Assembly (NCBI RefSeq): GCF_004353905.1
Contig: NZ_SMOD01000003.1
Span: 310,001 to 374,000 of the forward strand
Reading direction: 5' to 3'
Source: Paraburkholderia guartelaensis
GTDB lineage: Bacteria > Pseudomonadota > Gammaproteobacteria > Burkholderiales > Burkholderiaceae
DNA: 64,000 nucleotides
Each line of letters opens with the position of its first letter. Positions within the stretch are counted from its first letter, which is position 1. Position numbers and translations under genes: made by a program. Under the pieces are notes generated by a model that made no database searches, was not told the DNA's origin, and was given only the letters and a program-made list of their open reading frames with translations. Shown here one piece after another: positions 1 to 8,201 of the stretch.

Positions 1-328
1 CCCAGCCCAGAACGGCGCGCGCTGCCTCGCTCATCATGGCGGGCTCCCACGCGGGCTCCCACACAAGCGCGACTTCGATGGGCACGCCCTCGGGCACGGA
101 CTCCTCGGCCACGGCCTGCACCTCGTCCATGATGAGTTGCCCCATCGGGCACGCGGGCGAGGTCATGGTGATTTCGATCTTCAGACCTTCGTCGCCGAGT
201 TCCACGCCATAAACGAGTCCCAGGTCGACGATGTTCACGCCCACTTCGGGGTCGATCACGCAGCGCAGCGCGTCGCGGACCTCGCGTCCTTCGTCCGTGT
301 CGTCGAGTTTGAGGGAGGTCGTGTTCAT
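1..328 (-). CDS. Metal-sulfur cluster assembly factor (MIP18/PaaD-like), partial
   Basis: About 109 residues read leftward from an ATG at 326-328; the stop lies beyond the left edge. The protein begins MNTTSLKLDD and has the MIP18 (DUF59) hallmarks: an acidic DPEVGVNIVDLGLVY stretch followed by TMTSPACPMG, with the single conserved cysteine in SPACP. Small proteins of this family deliver or mature Fe-S clusters, as SufT and PaaD do. The usual length is about 100-110 residues, so only a little is missing. The long dyad at 370-411 lies just upstream and is the obvious operator candidate. The family call is firm; the client protein is unknown. Confidence 0.88.
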   Translation of the reverse strand, partial: MNTTSLKLDDTDEGREVRDALRCVIDPEVGVNIVDLGLVYGVELGDEGLKIEITMTSPACPMGQLIMDEVQAVAEESVPEGVPIEVALVWEPAWEPAMMSEAARAVLGW

Positions 329-369
329 GGGGGACTCGTGATAAACGATAGGACACCAAACCATATGAG

Positions 370-411
370 GATGATATAAAACATTCACGTTTGATGAATG
401 TTTTGATCATC
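370..411. promoter_or_regulatory. Long imperfect dyad, candidate operator
   Basis: Left arm GATGATATAAAACATTCA and right arm TGAATGTTTTGATCATC are near-perfect inverted copies around a 7-base spacer. The inner 10 bp match exactly and one base is bulged further out. The dyad is AT-rich in a GC-rich genome and lies about 40 bp upstream of the start of the leftward Fe-S assembly gene, where a promoter is expected. Rrf2-family regulators such as NsrR or IscR bind dyads of this general size, but the match to any consensus is not good enough to name one. Confidence 0.55.
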
Positions 412-710
412 ATAACGCTCTAGCGCATTCCGGCCCTGTGCTAATTGGCCGCAGAACATGCCAAAAAAATAAACAGGGACTGAAAGTAGGCGGAAATAAA
501 CCGCACGTTCGCATCATTTCGGCGACTACAGCGCAATGAACCGCACACGTTGCGCATGCATCGATTTTCGCAAGAGCTTGTTGCGTCATCTGCCTCTAAT
601 GCGTACGCAGCCGGCGCCGTATACGCAGTAACTCTCGCAGTGCGTGCCCGCGAAGGCGGGGTGCCGCTTGCTCAGGCACGCTCCTCAAATTATTAGAAAA
701 CGACAGACTG

Positions 711-2294
711 ATGAAGCTTTCATTTGTGCAAAGGCTTTGGTTGCCGCTGATTTTGAGCCTCGTGTGTCTCGCAGGCGTATCGATTTATGACGCGTGGCAG
801 ATGCGGGCAACGCGCCTCGAGGAGCGCAAGGCGGATTTGAAGCACGCCTCGGAAATCGCGCTCGCCGTGGTGAAGTCATACGGCGAACGCGCCAATGCCG
901 GTACGTTGTCGCAAGAAGACGCCCAGAAGCGCGCGATGGAAGCCGTCAAGAACATGAAGTATGGCGAGGGCGGCTACTTCGGCATTATGAATTCGCAGTA
1001 CGTGCTGCTGATGAATGCCGCGAGCCCGCACCTCGTCGGCAAGAACGTCGGTGACTTTCAGGATTCGAACGGCGTTTATCTGTTCAAGGAAATCGTTTCC
1101 GTCATCAAGCAGGAAGGTCAGGGCTTCGTGTCCTATTCGTTCAAGCGCGTCGGCTCGGACGAGGTCGCGCCGAAGATCTCCTATAGCGTGAGCTACCAGC
1201 CGTGGGACTGGATTCTCACGACGGGTCTTTATGTCGACGATATCGACGCGGCGTTCCGCGTAACGCTCTATTGGAGCCTCGGCATTCTGGCGGTGATCGC
1301 GCTGGCGCTCTCGGCGGTCGTGGCGGTGGTGAACCGGGGCATCCTGCGCTCGCTGGGGGGTGAGCCCGCCTACGCGGCGCAAATCGCCAACCGCATCGCC
1401 AACAACGACTTGACCGCCGTAGTGGAGATTGCAGCGGACGACCGTTCGAGCCTGCTGTTTTCGATGAAGCGCATGCAGGCGCAGCTTACGCAGACCATCG
1501 ACACGATCAAGCATTCGGCTGACTCCATCGCCACCGCGACCAACGAGATTGCCGCCGGCAATCAGGATCTCTCGCAGCGCACGGAAGAGCAGGCCGCATC
1601 GCTCGCGCAAACGGCGGCGAGCATGGAGCAGCTCACGTCCACAGTTTCGCAGAATGCCGACAGCGCCCGCGAGGCGAACCAGCTCGCCGCGCAAGCCGCC
1701 GAGGCTGCTGAGCAAGGCGGCGCTGTAGTCTCGCGTGTGGTGCAGACCATGGAGGACATCAACGCCAGTTCGGATCGCATAGCGAGCATCGTCGGCATTA
1801 TCGAAAGCATCGCGTTCCAGACCAATATTCTCGCGCTCAATGCGGCTGTCGAAGCGGCGCGTGCCGGCGAGCAGGGGCGTGGTTTTGCCGTGGTGGCTTC
1901 GGAGGTGCGTTCGCTCGCGCAGCGTTCGTCGGCGGCGTCGAAGGAAATCAAGGAGCTGATTCACGAATCGGTCGAACGCTCGCATGCTGGCGCGTCTCAC
2001 GTGCACGAGGCCGGCGAAAAGATGCGCGTCATCACGCAGGAAATCCGGCGCGTGACTGACGTCATCAGCGAGATCACGGCCGCTTCGGAGGAGCAGAGCA
2101 AGGGCATCGGCCAGGTCGGCCAGGCCGTCACGCAGATGGACGAGGTTACGCAGCAGAACGCGGCGCTCGTGGAGCAGGCCGCGGCGGCGGCAAGTGCGCT
2201 CGCCGCTCAGGCGAACGACCTCAAGGGCTCCGTTTCGATGTTCCGGCTGACCGGCTCGCACGATATGCCGGATCGGCATGCCTTACACGTGTAA
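711..2294 (+). CDS. Methyl-accepting chemotaxis protein with periplasmic Cache domain
   Basis: This 527-residue chemoreceptor has TM1 at about 9-27, a periplasmic single Cache_2 domain at about 32-188 ([10 protein letters not shown] and the [12 protein letters not shown] end), TM2 at about 190-210, a HAMP domain, and a C-terminal MA signalling coiled coil. The conserved hairpin tip is present ([25 protein letters not shown]). It should sense a small ligand, often an organic acid for Cache_2 receptors, and signal through CheW/CheA at the pole. There is no C-terminal NWETF-type CheR-binding pentapeptide. The gene stands alone. I saw only a weak FliA-like match far upstream (about 470-496), too poor to call. 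Confidence 0.95.
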   Translation: MKLSFVQRLWLPLILSLVCLAGVSIYDAWQMRATRLEERKADLKHASEIALAVVKSYGERANAGTLSQEDAQKRAMEAVKNMKYGEGGYFGIMNSQYVLLMNAASPHLVGKNVGDFQDSNGVYLFKEIVSVIKQEGQGFVSYSFKRVGSDEVAPKISYSVSYQPWDWILTTGLYVDDIDAAFRVTLYWSLGILAVIALALSAVVAVVNRGILRSLGGEPAYAAQIANRIANNDLTAVVEIAADDRSSLLFSMKRMQAQLTQTIDTIKHSADSIATATNEIAAGNQDLSQRTEEQAASLAQTAASMEQLTSTVSQNADSAREANQLAAQAAEAAEQGGAVVSRVVQTMEDINASSDRIASIVGIIESIAFQTNILALNAAVEAARAGEQGRGFAVVASEVRSLAQRSSAASKEIKELIHESVERSHAGASHVHEAGEKMRVITQEIRRVTDVISEITAASEEQSKGIGQVGQAVTQMDEVTQQNAALVEQAAAAASALAAQANDLKGSVSMFRLTGSHDMPDRHALHV

Positions 2295-2296
2295 GG
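2281..2296. repeat. 16-bp perfect palindrome over the chemoreceptor stop codon
   Basis: CCTTACACGTGTAAGG is an exact palindrome whose centre is four codons' worth of bases around the TAA stop at 2292-2294. It has no loop, so it is more likely a DNA-level site or chance than an RNA hairpin. A GC-rich hairpin without a T-run follows at about 2303-2328. Confidence 0.4.
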
Positions 2297-2475
2297 AGTC
2301 CCGCGCGGGCGGCGCAAAGCCCCCGCGCGCAACCGCCGTCGCCGCCGATTTGCATGTGCGGACCGAGCACAGGCAGAATACGCAATTCCGGCCGGCTAAA
2401 ATGGGGCTGGAGTCCGCGGGCAAGAGGCGATGAGCAGCCGCCCGCGCAGCAATCAAAAATCGAGCTTAGGGGAAG

Positions 2476-2610
2476 ATGAACATGATCGGACGGATTCTGG
2501 TGGTGGTATCGATGATCGGCGCACTGGCCGCTTTGGCGGGCTGCAACACTGTCGCCGGTTTCGGGCAGGACATCACAGGCTCCGCCCGGGCCGTCCAGCG
2601 CGTTCTGTAA
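2476..2610 (+). CDS. Entericidin EcnA/B-family small lipoprotein
   Basis: This 44-codon gene encodes MNMIGRILVVVSMIGALAA followed by the lipobox LAGC, with the lipidated Cys at about residue 23. A short polar tail (NTVAGFGQDITGSARAVQRVL) has the GxGxDI pattern of the entericidin family. These tiny outer-membrane or periplasmic lipoproteins are often stress- and stationary-phase induced; in E. coli EcnA/EcnB form an antidote/toxin pair, but single copies are common in beta-proteobacteria. A good ribosome site (AGGGGAAG) sits 4-8 bases upstream. It stands alone between the chemoreceptor and the binding-protein gene. Confidence 0.87.
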   Translation: MNMIGRILVVVSMIGALAALAGCNTVAGFGQDITGSARAVQRVL

Positions 2611-2720
2611 CGACTCGCCGGTCGGCAAGCCAGGCATCGAGCCAAACGATGCTATGCGCGTCATGAAAGGCTTATTTCAGCGCTAAAGCAACGCGAGCCC
2701 CGTTGCAATTTCCTTTGGCA

Positions 2721-2750
2721 GAGACCCTTGAACCGGGTCTCGCTGCTTTG
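2721..2750 (+). terminator. Rho-independent terminator candidate
   Basis: A perfect 7-bp stem, GAGACCC / GGGTCTC, with a 7-base loop is followed by GCTGCTTTG. It lies 110 bases downstream of the entericidin stop on the same strand. The T-run is short, so efficiency is uncertain. Confidence 0.6.
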
Positions 2751-2800
2751 TACGAAAGCGATCAGGAATCCTGCCTAAATCGATTGCATCACGGTCGTCA

Positions 2801-2829
2801 TTCTGAATAAAAGCCATTTTCATTCAGAA
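2801..2829. promoter_or_regulatory. Inverted repeat TTCTGAAT-N13-ATTCAGAA
   Basis: A perfect 8-bp inverted repeat with a 13-base AT-rich spacer lies about 155 bp upstream of the binding-protein gene. It could be an activator site for that transcript, for example for the downstream OmpR-type regulator, but no second copy was found in the window to support this. Confidence 0.4.
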
Positions 2830-2984
2830 TTATTAAAAGCATAAGTAGTGCCTCCGCTCATGGAAATCCCGTATAAATCGGCGTGACCCGCGAAAGCTTC
2901 GGGAAGGGTTTGAATCACTAGAATCCCCGAAACGACCGAGGCGGCGAGTATCGCGCCGCCGGCCCATCCTGACGGAGACAATCA

Positions 2985-4004
2985 ATGCAATTGAGTTTTG
3001 GCGCGCTGCGTCGAGTCGCACTCGCCGGTGGCCTGCTGTTTGCCGTGGCGGTTCAAGGCGCGTATGCCGCCGACGAAGCCGGCGACAAGATCACCATCAT
3101 GGTCGGCGGTATTACGAAGCTCATTTACCTGCCCGCGCGCCTCACCGAACAACTGGGCTATTTCCGTGACGAAGGGCTGAATGTCGAGTTGCTCTCGCAG
3201 CCGGCAGGCGTGGATGCGGAGAACGAACTGCTCGCAGGCGCCGTGCAGGCCGTGGTCGGCTTCTACGATCACACCATCGACCTGCAGACCAAGGGTAAGG
3301 ACGTCAGGGCGATCGTCGTGTTCGGTCAGGTGCCGGGCGAAGTGGAAATGGTGTCGTCGAAGGCGGCTGGCACGATCAAGTCGATGGCCGATGTCAAAGG
3401 CAAGACGCTCGGCGTGACGGGCCTTGGGTCTTCGACCAGTTTTCTTACGCAGTATCTCGCGAGCCAGCATGGCATCGCCTCCAGCGCATACACCATGTTG
3501 CCGGTGGGCGCGGACGCGAGCTTTATCGCGGCCATCAAGCAGGGGCGCATCGACGCGGGCATGACGACCGAGCCGACCGTCTCGGCGCTGCAGAAAGCCG
3601 GCGATGCGAAGGTGCTCGTCGATATGCGCACGGTGGAAGGCACGCGCGCCGCGCTCGGCGGCACCTATCCCGCCGCAAGCCTTTACGTGCAGGACGCATG
3701 GGCCCAGTCGCACAAAGCTCAGGCGGTGAAGCTCGCGCACGCGTTCGTGCGCACCATGCAGTTCATTCACACGCACAGCGCCGAGGAAATCGCCGCGCAA
3801 ATGCCCGCCGACTATCAAAAGGACAAGGCGCTTTATGTGAGCGCACTCAAGGCCTCGCTGCCGATGTACACCGCAGACGGCAAGATGCCCGCCGATGGCC
3901 CGGCGACCGTACTGAAGGTGCTTTCCAGTTTCAATCCCTCGGTCAAGGGCAAGCACGTGGATCTGTCGGGCACGTACACGAACGAATACGTCAGCGCGAA
4001 ATGA
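2985..4004 (+). CDS. NMT1/SsuA-like periplasmic substrate-binding protein
   Basis: A 339-residue exported protein with a signal peptide ending near residue 28 (AVQGAYAADE). The mature part has the NMT1/nitrate-sulfonate-taurine fold: LIYLPARLTEQLGYFRDEGL near the N-terminus and GVTGLGSSTSFLTQYL in the middle. Such proteins normally serve an ABC importer, but no permease or ATPase gene is nearby. Instead a sensor kinase and a response regulator follow in the same direction (64-base gap), so it may act as a periplasmic ligand presenter for the kinase. The ligand cannot be told from sequence. Confidence 0.85.
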   Translation: MQLSFGALRRVALAGGLLFAVAVQGAYAADEAGDKITIMVGGITKLIYLPARLTEQLGYFRDEGLNVELLSQPAGVDAENELLAGAVQAVVGFYDHTIDLQTKGKDVRAIVVFGQVPGEVEMVSSKAAGTIKSMADVKGKTLGVTGLGSSTSFLTQYLASQHGIASSAYTMLPVGADASFIAAIKQGRIDAGMTTEPTVSALQKAGDAKVLVDMRTVEGTRAALGGTYPAASLYVQDAWAQSHKAQAVKLAHAFVRTMQFIHTHSAEEIAAQMPADYQKDKALYVSALKASLPMYTADGKMPADGPATVLKVLSSFNPSVKGKHVDLSGTYTNEYVSAK

Positions 4005-4068
4005 AGCGCGAGCAGAGCTGCTGTCCTGCGCGCGCCGCCTGGCGGTTCGGTTTCTGAGAGAGCGCGAC

Positions 4069-5445
4069 ATGGTGCATAGCCTGCGTGGGCGATTAGTGCT
4101 GTGGCTGCTGGTGCCGCTCGCCGCGTTTGTCGTTGTGACGAGTTGCGAGTCGTACGATGCCGCGCGGCAGACTGCGGATCTCGTGCAGGACCACTCACTG
4201 CTGGATTCGGCGCGTACGATCATCGAAGACGTCGACTGGGACAACGGCTCCCTCAGCGCGACGATCCCGCCGGCGGCATTGGAACTGTTCGAATCGCCGT
4301 GGCAGGACCACGTCTTCTACAAGGTGCTCGCCGGCAATGGCCGCTTGCTGGGCGGCGCGCCGGACTTGCCATTGCCGCGCGCGAACACCGCCGAGGTGCC
4401 GGTGTTCTACGACACCACGTACGCGGGTTTGCCGATTCGCGCCGTGGCCTACGAGCGCATGCTCTACGACTCGGGCCGCGCCGAACGCGTCATGGTGATC
4501 GTCGGCAAGACGATCGCGTCGCGCGAGGCGATGATCAACGCGTTGTGGAGGCCGCAGCTCGCACGCCAGTGGTTCATGCTGGCGCTCGTCGCGCTGCTCG
4601 TGCCGCTCGGGCTCACGCTCGAACTGCGCCCGCTCATGAAGCTCAAGGACGATGTTGCGGACCGCGAGCCCGTGCAGCTGGAGCCGATCCGCCCGGATCA
4701 TCTGCCAACGGAGCTGAGGCCGATCGTCGAGGCGATCAACCAGTGCATTGCGCGGCTCAAGGTGCATGCCGCCATGCAGCGCCAGTTCATCGCCGACGCG
4801 GCGCACCAGCTGCGTACGCCGCTCACGCTGCTCACCACGCAAACGCAATTCGCGAGTCAATGCGACGCGAACGATCCCGCGCTTTTCGACGCACTCAAAG
4901 GCGTGCGCCGCACCAGCCAGAAAATGGCGGAATTGACGAATCAACTGCTCGTGCTCGCACAGGCGGAATCGATGACGCAGTCGTCGCCCAGCCAGACGCG
5001 CGTCGATCTCACCGAGGTCGTGTCTTCCGTGCTCGAAGAGATGGTCCAGGCGGCGGAGCGGCGCGGCATCGATCTCGGCGCGGAACTCGACGACAGCGTG
5101 CACGTGGCAGGCAACACGGGCTTGCTCGCCTCACTCGTGTCCAACCTCATCGACAACGCCATCCGCTATACGCACAAGGGCGGCCGCGTGACGGCCGTGT
5201 GCCGTAGCGAAGGGGAGCAGGTCATGCTGCAGGTGGTGGACAACGGCCCCGGCATTCCAGCCGAGGCCCGTGCGCACGTGTTCGAGCGCTTCTATCGCGT
5301 CGCGGCGGATACCGAGGGCACGGGGCTCGGTCTTGCCATCGTGCATCAGGTCGCGCGCTCGCACGGCGGCTCGGTGAGTGTTGCCGCGGGGGCCGAGCGG
5401 GTGGGTCTGGTCGCGACCGTGCGTTTACCGGTCTGGTCTGGATGA
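4069..5445 (+). CDS. TctE-like sensor histidine kinase (2CSK_N type)
   Basis: This 458-residue kinase has TM1 at about 9-25, a periplasmic 2CSK_N-like sensor region to about residue 165 (VFYDTTYAGLPIRAVAYER), TM2 at about 168-185, then HisKA with His246 in HQLRTP, and an HATPase domain with the N-box (NLIDNAIRYTHKGG) and G-boxes (DNGPGIP, GTGLGLAIV). The TctE group senses tricarboxylates and related acids in concert with a binding protein. It is co-directional with the binding protein before it and the regulator after it, and the porin downstream may be a target. Confidence 0.92.
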   Translation: MVHSLRGRLVLWLLVPLAAFVVVTSCESYDAARQTADLVQDHSLLDSARTIIEDVDWDNGSLSATIPPAALELFESPWQDHVFYKVLAGNGRLLGGAPDLPLPRANTAEVPVFYDTTYAGLPIRAVAYERMLYDSGRAERVMVIVGKTIASREAMINALWRPQLARQWFMLALVALLVPLGLTLELRPLMKLKDDVADREPVQLEPIRPDHLPTELRPIVEAINQCIARLKVHAAMQRQFIADAAHQLRTPLTLLTTQTQFASQCDANDPALFDALKGVRRTSQKMAELTNQLLVLAQAESMTQSSPSQTRVDLTEVVSSVLEEMVQAAERRGIDLGAELDDSVHVAGNTGLLASLVSNLIDNAIRYTHKGGRVTAVCRSEGEQVMLQVVDNGPGIPAEARAHVFERFYRVAADTEGTGLGLAIVHQVARSHGGSVSVAAGAERVGLVATVRLPVWSG

Positions 5446-5459
5446 GGTGAGGAGGGACC

Positions 5460-6140
5460 ATGAAGCTGCTGCTCGTAGAAGACAATGCCGAACTCTCGCA
5501 CTGGATCGTCAACCTGTTGCGCGCCGAGAATTTCACGGTGGACTGCGTGGCCGATGGCGAAGCCGCAGACTCCGTGCTGCTCACGCAGAGCTACGATCTC
5601 GTGCTTCTCGACATGCGCCTGCCGCGCCTGAGCGGCAAGGACGTGCTCAACCGTTTGCGGCGCCGGCGCAATAACGTGCCCGTGCTCATGCTGACCGCGC
5701 ACGGCTCGATAGACGACAAGGTGGCGTGTTTCGGCGCAGGCGCCGACGACTACGTGGTCAAGCCGTTCGACAGCCGCGAACTGGTTGCGCGCATCAAGGC
5801 GCTGATCCGGCGGCAGACGGGCGAGAAGTCGGGTTGGCTGACCTGCGGCGACCTGCAGTACGTTTGCGACACGCGCGAGTTCCGCCACAAGGATGCGCCG
5901 CTCACCCTGCGCCGGCGCGAGCATTCCATCCTCGAAGCACTCATGCTGCGTCAGGGCAAGGCTGTGCCGAAGCAGGCGCTGCTGGATCGCATCTGCAGCC
6001 TGAGCGACGAACCGAGCGTGGATGCGATCGATATCTACATCCACCGCCTGCGCAAACATCTGGCGGAATCGAGCGTGCAGATCACCACGCTGCGCGGCCT
6101 CGGCTACATCCTTCGCGTGAAAGAGGCAGTGGCTGCCTGA
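5460..6140 (+). CDS. TctD-like OmpR-family response regulator
   Basis: A 226-residue regulator: receiver domain with phospho-acceptor Asp51 (LVLLDMRLP) and Lys in VVKPFD, then a C-terminal winged helix (DIYIHRLRKHL, ITTLRGLGYIL). It starts 14 bases after the kinase stop, with the GAGGAGG ribosome site, so the two are translated together. Likely targets are the binding protein upstream and the porin downstream, which encode an outer-membrane entry route and a periplasmic capture step. Confidence 0.93.
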   Translation: MKLLLVEDNAELSHWIVNLLRAENFTVDCVADGEAADSVLLTQSYDLVLLDMRLPRLSGKDVLNRLRRRRNNVPVLMLTAHGSIDDKVACFGAGADDYVVKPFDSRELVARIKALIRRQTGEKSGWLTCGDLQYVCDTREFRHKDAPLTLRRREHSILEALMLRQGKAVPKQALLDRICSLSDEPSVDAIDIYIHRLRKHLAESSVQITTLRGLGYILRVKEAVAA

Positions 6141-6156
6141 GCAGGCCGGCTTTTTT
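6131..6156 (+). terminator. Terminator overlapping the regulator stop codon
   Basis: The sequence GGCTGC-CTGA-GCA(G)GCC folds into a short stem with one bulge and runs into CGGCTTTTTT. The TGA stop of the regulator lies in the loop. This would separate the two-component operon from the porin gene. Confidence 0.55.
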
Positions 6157-6326
6157 ACCGCTACTAGTGGATGTACTTAGGAATACGCATCGTTCGTGAA
6201 AGAATCGCGAAGGATTCACCTCTCTACTATTCGTCTCACCCGCTGATTCACACGGCTCGCCGCAACCGGTGAGTGATGGCAGCGGGTCCATGAAAACTTC
6301 TAACGAAGCAACCCCTGGAGACGATT

Positions 6327-7463
6327 TTGAAGAGAAAACAACTTGCTGTCGCTGCAGTCGGCGCGACCTTCGGTGCATTGGCGGCGAGCGGCGCACACGC
6401 GCAATCGAGCGTCCAGCTCTATGGCCTTATCGACCTGAGCGTCCCCACGTATCAATCGCACGCGGACGCCAACGGCAATCACGTGATCGGCATGGGCATT
6501 GCCGGCGAACCGTGGTTCAGCGGCAGCCGCTGGGGCTTGAAGGGTGCTGAAGACATCGGTGGCGGCACGAAGGTGATCTTCCGGCTCGAAAGCGAATACC
6601 GCGTGAGCGACGGCCAGATGGAAGACCCGGGCCAGATCTTCGACCGGGACGCGTGGGTCGGCGTGGAAGACGACCGCTTCGGCAAGCTCACGGCGGGCTT
6701 CCAGAACACCATCGCGCGTGACGCAGCCGCCATTTACGGCGACCCGTACGGCAACGCGAAGCTCACGACCGAAGAAGGCGGCTGGACCAACGCCAACAAC
6801 TTCAAGCAGATGATTTTCTACGCGGCGAGCGCAACGGGCACGCGTTACGACAACGGCGTCGCGTGGAAGAAGGTGTTCGACAACGGCATCTTCGCCGCGG
6901 CGGGCTACGCGTTCGGCAATTCGACGAGCTTCGGCAACAATGCGAACTATCAGTTCGCACTCGGCTACAACGCCCCGACGTGGACGGCCTCGACCTTCTA
7001 TAACCACGTGAACCGCGACGGCAACACGAACCAGGCGTTCTCGGTTGGCGGCAACTACACGATCGGCATCGTGCGCGCCAATGCGGGCTATTTCCGCTAC
7101 TGGGGCAATCAGGGGGCGCTCGGCCAGCGTCAGGACAATGCGTGGACGGTGTCGTTCAAGCTCGCGCCGAAGGGTGCGCTCGACTACGAACTCGGCTATC
7201 AGCAAATGCGCACGCACAACGCCGCGTATAACGTCGATGGCGATATTCCGAACGCCAACATCGGCGCATTCGATCCCACGAGCGGGCTGCACAACGGCTT
7301 CAAGGAAACGCTCTACGGCTCGATCTTCTATCACCTGTCCAAGCGCACCGAAGTGTATCTGGCAGGCGACTACATGAAGCTGCACGGCGGCTACACGGTC
7401 GGCACGACCTTCGGTGCGACCAACCAGGTCGAAGTGACGACGGGCGTGCGCACGCGCTTCTGA
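6327..7463 (+). CDS. Gram-negative general porin (Burkholderia/Bordetella type)
   Basis: A 378-residue outer-membrane porin of the 16-strand trimeric family. The signal peptide ends at AHA-Q; the mature protein begins SSVQLYGLIDLSV and ends GVRTRF with the C-terminal Phe needed for BAM recognition. Internal marks include FSGSRWGLKGAEDIGGG and FDRDAWVGVEDDRFGKLTAG. The start is TTG at 6327, placed by CCTGGAG seven bases upstream; no ATG fits the signal peptide. It probably admits the substrate handled by the preceding binding protein and two-component system. Confidence 0.93.
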   Translation: MKRKQLAVAAVGATFGALAASGAHAQSSVQLYGLIDLSVPTYQSHADANGNHVIGMGIAGEPWFSGSRWGLKGAEDIGGGTKVIFRLESEYRVSDGQMEDPGQIFDRDAWVGVEDDRFGKLTAGFQNTIARDAAAIYGDPYGNAKLTTEEGGWTNANNFKQMIFYAASATGTRYDNGVAWKKVFDNGIFAAAGYAFGNSTSFGNNANYQFALGYNAPTWTASTFYNHVNRDGNTNQAFSVGGNYTIGIVRANAGYFRYWGNQGALGQRQDNAWTVSFKLAPKGALDYELGYQQMRTHNAAYNVDGDIPNANIGAFDPTSGLHNGFKETLYGSIFYHLSKRTEVYLAGDYMKLHGGYTVGTTFGATNQVEVTTGVRTRF

Positions 7464-7492
7464 TCGTTCTTCTCACCCTTCCTCAAAGCAAG

Positions 7493-7536
7493 CGGGGCTC
7501 GATTCGTCAGGCGAATCGAGCCCCGTCGTTCTTTCT
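7493..7536. terminator. Strong bidirectional terminator
   Basis: A perfect 14-bp stem (CGGGGCTCGATTCG and its complement) with a TCAGG loop is followed by TCGTTCTTTCT on the plus strand and CTTGCTTT on the minus strand. It sits between the porin and the convergent small gene, so it can stop both. Confidence 0.85.
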
Positions 7537-7542
7537 GCGGCA

Positions 7543-7842
7543 TCAACCCGCATCCACACAGGCAACGGTCGGCGCCGTATAGGCAGAGGGGTAAGGCGAT
7601 TCCGGTCCGCTCACGAGCCTCAAGCGCTGCGTGGCGAGGACATCGGCTTCCACCTGCTCGCGACGCGTGAGCGCGGCCGCTTCGCCGGCAGGCTGCGATT
7701 CGTTCACGCTGCAAAGCAGATTCCTTCCGCTCGATAACTGCACGGGCGTCTGGTAGGCCGAACCCGGCGGCGCGGCCAGCGCGCCAGCACTCCACAGCGC
7801 CGCGGCGCAAACGACGGCGCATCCTGGCAAGACGATCTTCAT
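7543..7842 (-). CDS. Small exported protein of unknown function
   Basis: A 99-residue protein. The start at 7842 gives a clean signal peptide (MKIVLPGCAVVCAAALWSAGALA) behind the ribosome site GTGAGGAGC; a longer in-frame start has neither. The mature part of about 75 residues is polar, with two cysteines (LLCSVN and VACVDAG) that could form a disulfide. I do not recognise a family. Periplasmic or secreted location is the only supported claim. Confidence 0.65.
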   Translation of the reverse strand: MKIVLPGCAVVCAAALWSAGALAAPPGSAYQTPVQLSSGRNLLCSVNESQPAGEAAALTRREQVEADVLATQRLRLVSGPESPYPSAYTAPTVACVDAG

Positions 7843-7904
7843 GGCTCGCTCCTCACATTGCGGGAATCCATCTTCTGCCAACGGCCGGCGTCGTTCCAGA
7901 GCGA

Positions 7905-7996
7905 ATTCTGAAAATCACTCTTGCCATGCACTCAACGGTCGGGCCGAGGCAGGCCGAGATTTCAGCCTGCGGCTCGAGCCGATTCTGAAATCTCGG
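7905..7996. promoter_or_regulatory. Activator-binding region (12-bp perfect inverted repeat plus extra half-site)
   Basis: CCGAGATTTCAG at 7954-7965 and its exact complement CTGAAATCTCGG at 7985-7996 are separated by 19 bp. A third partial copy, ATTCTGAAAATC, lies at 7905-7916, matching ATTCTGAAATCTC at 7982-7994. This lies 90-180 bp upstream of the sigma-54 promoter, the usual place for an enhancer-binding protein site. The DctD-like activator encoded downstream is the natural candidate. Confidence 0.68.
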
Positions 7997-8083
7997 ATCG
8001 GTGGTGGCCTCGCATTCAGTGGCGTTCCAGAAAATATCAAACAAATCAGAGTGTTGCGGATTGTTTGGGACGCCGGCGCGCGC

Positions 8084-8099
8084 TGGCACGGCTACTGCT
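8084..8099 (+). promoter_or_regulatory. Sigma-54 (-24/-12) promoter
   Basis: TGGCAC at 8084-8089, five bases, then CTGCT at 8095-8099 fits the RpoN consensus TGGCAC-N5-TTGCW with a single mismatch in the -12 box. Transcription would begin near 8111, about 90 bases ahead of the transporter start. The co-located sigma-54 activator gene (11553-12923) makes this a strong functional assignment. Confidence 0.78.
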
Positions 8100-8201
8100 T
8101 TATAGAGCCCCGGCGGCCTATACCTCGATAGCCCGCAGCCCTTATTAAACAAGCACCGGAGACGCGACGCAGTCCGGTCGCGAAAACGAAGGAGACATCC
8201 C

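Noticed and set aside
470..496. FliA-like promoter for the chemoreceptor (TAAA-N15-GGCGGAAA)
   Set aside because: Only five of eight -10 positions match and it lies over 200 bases upstream of the start.
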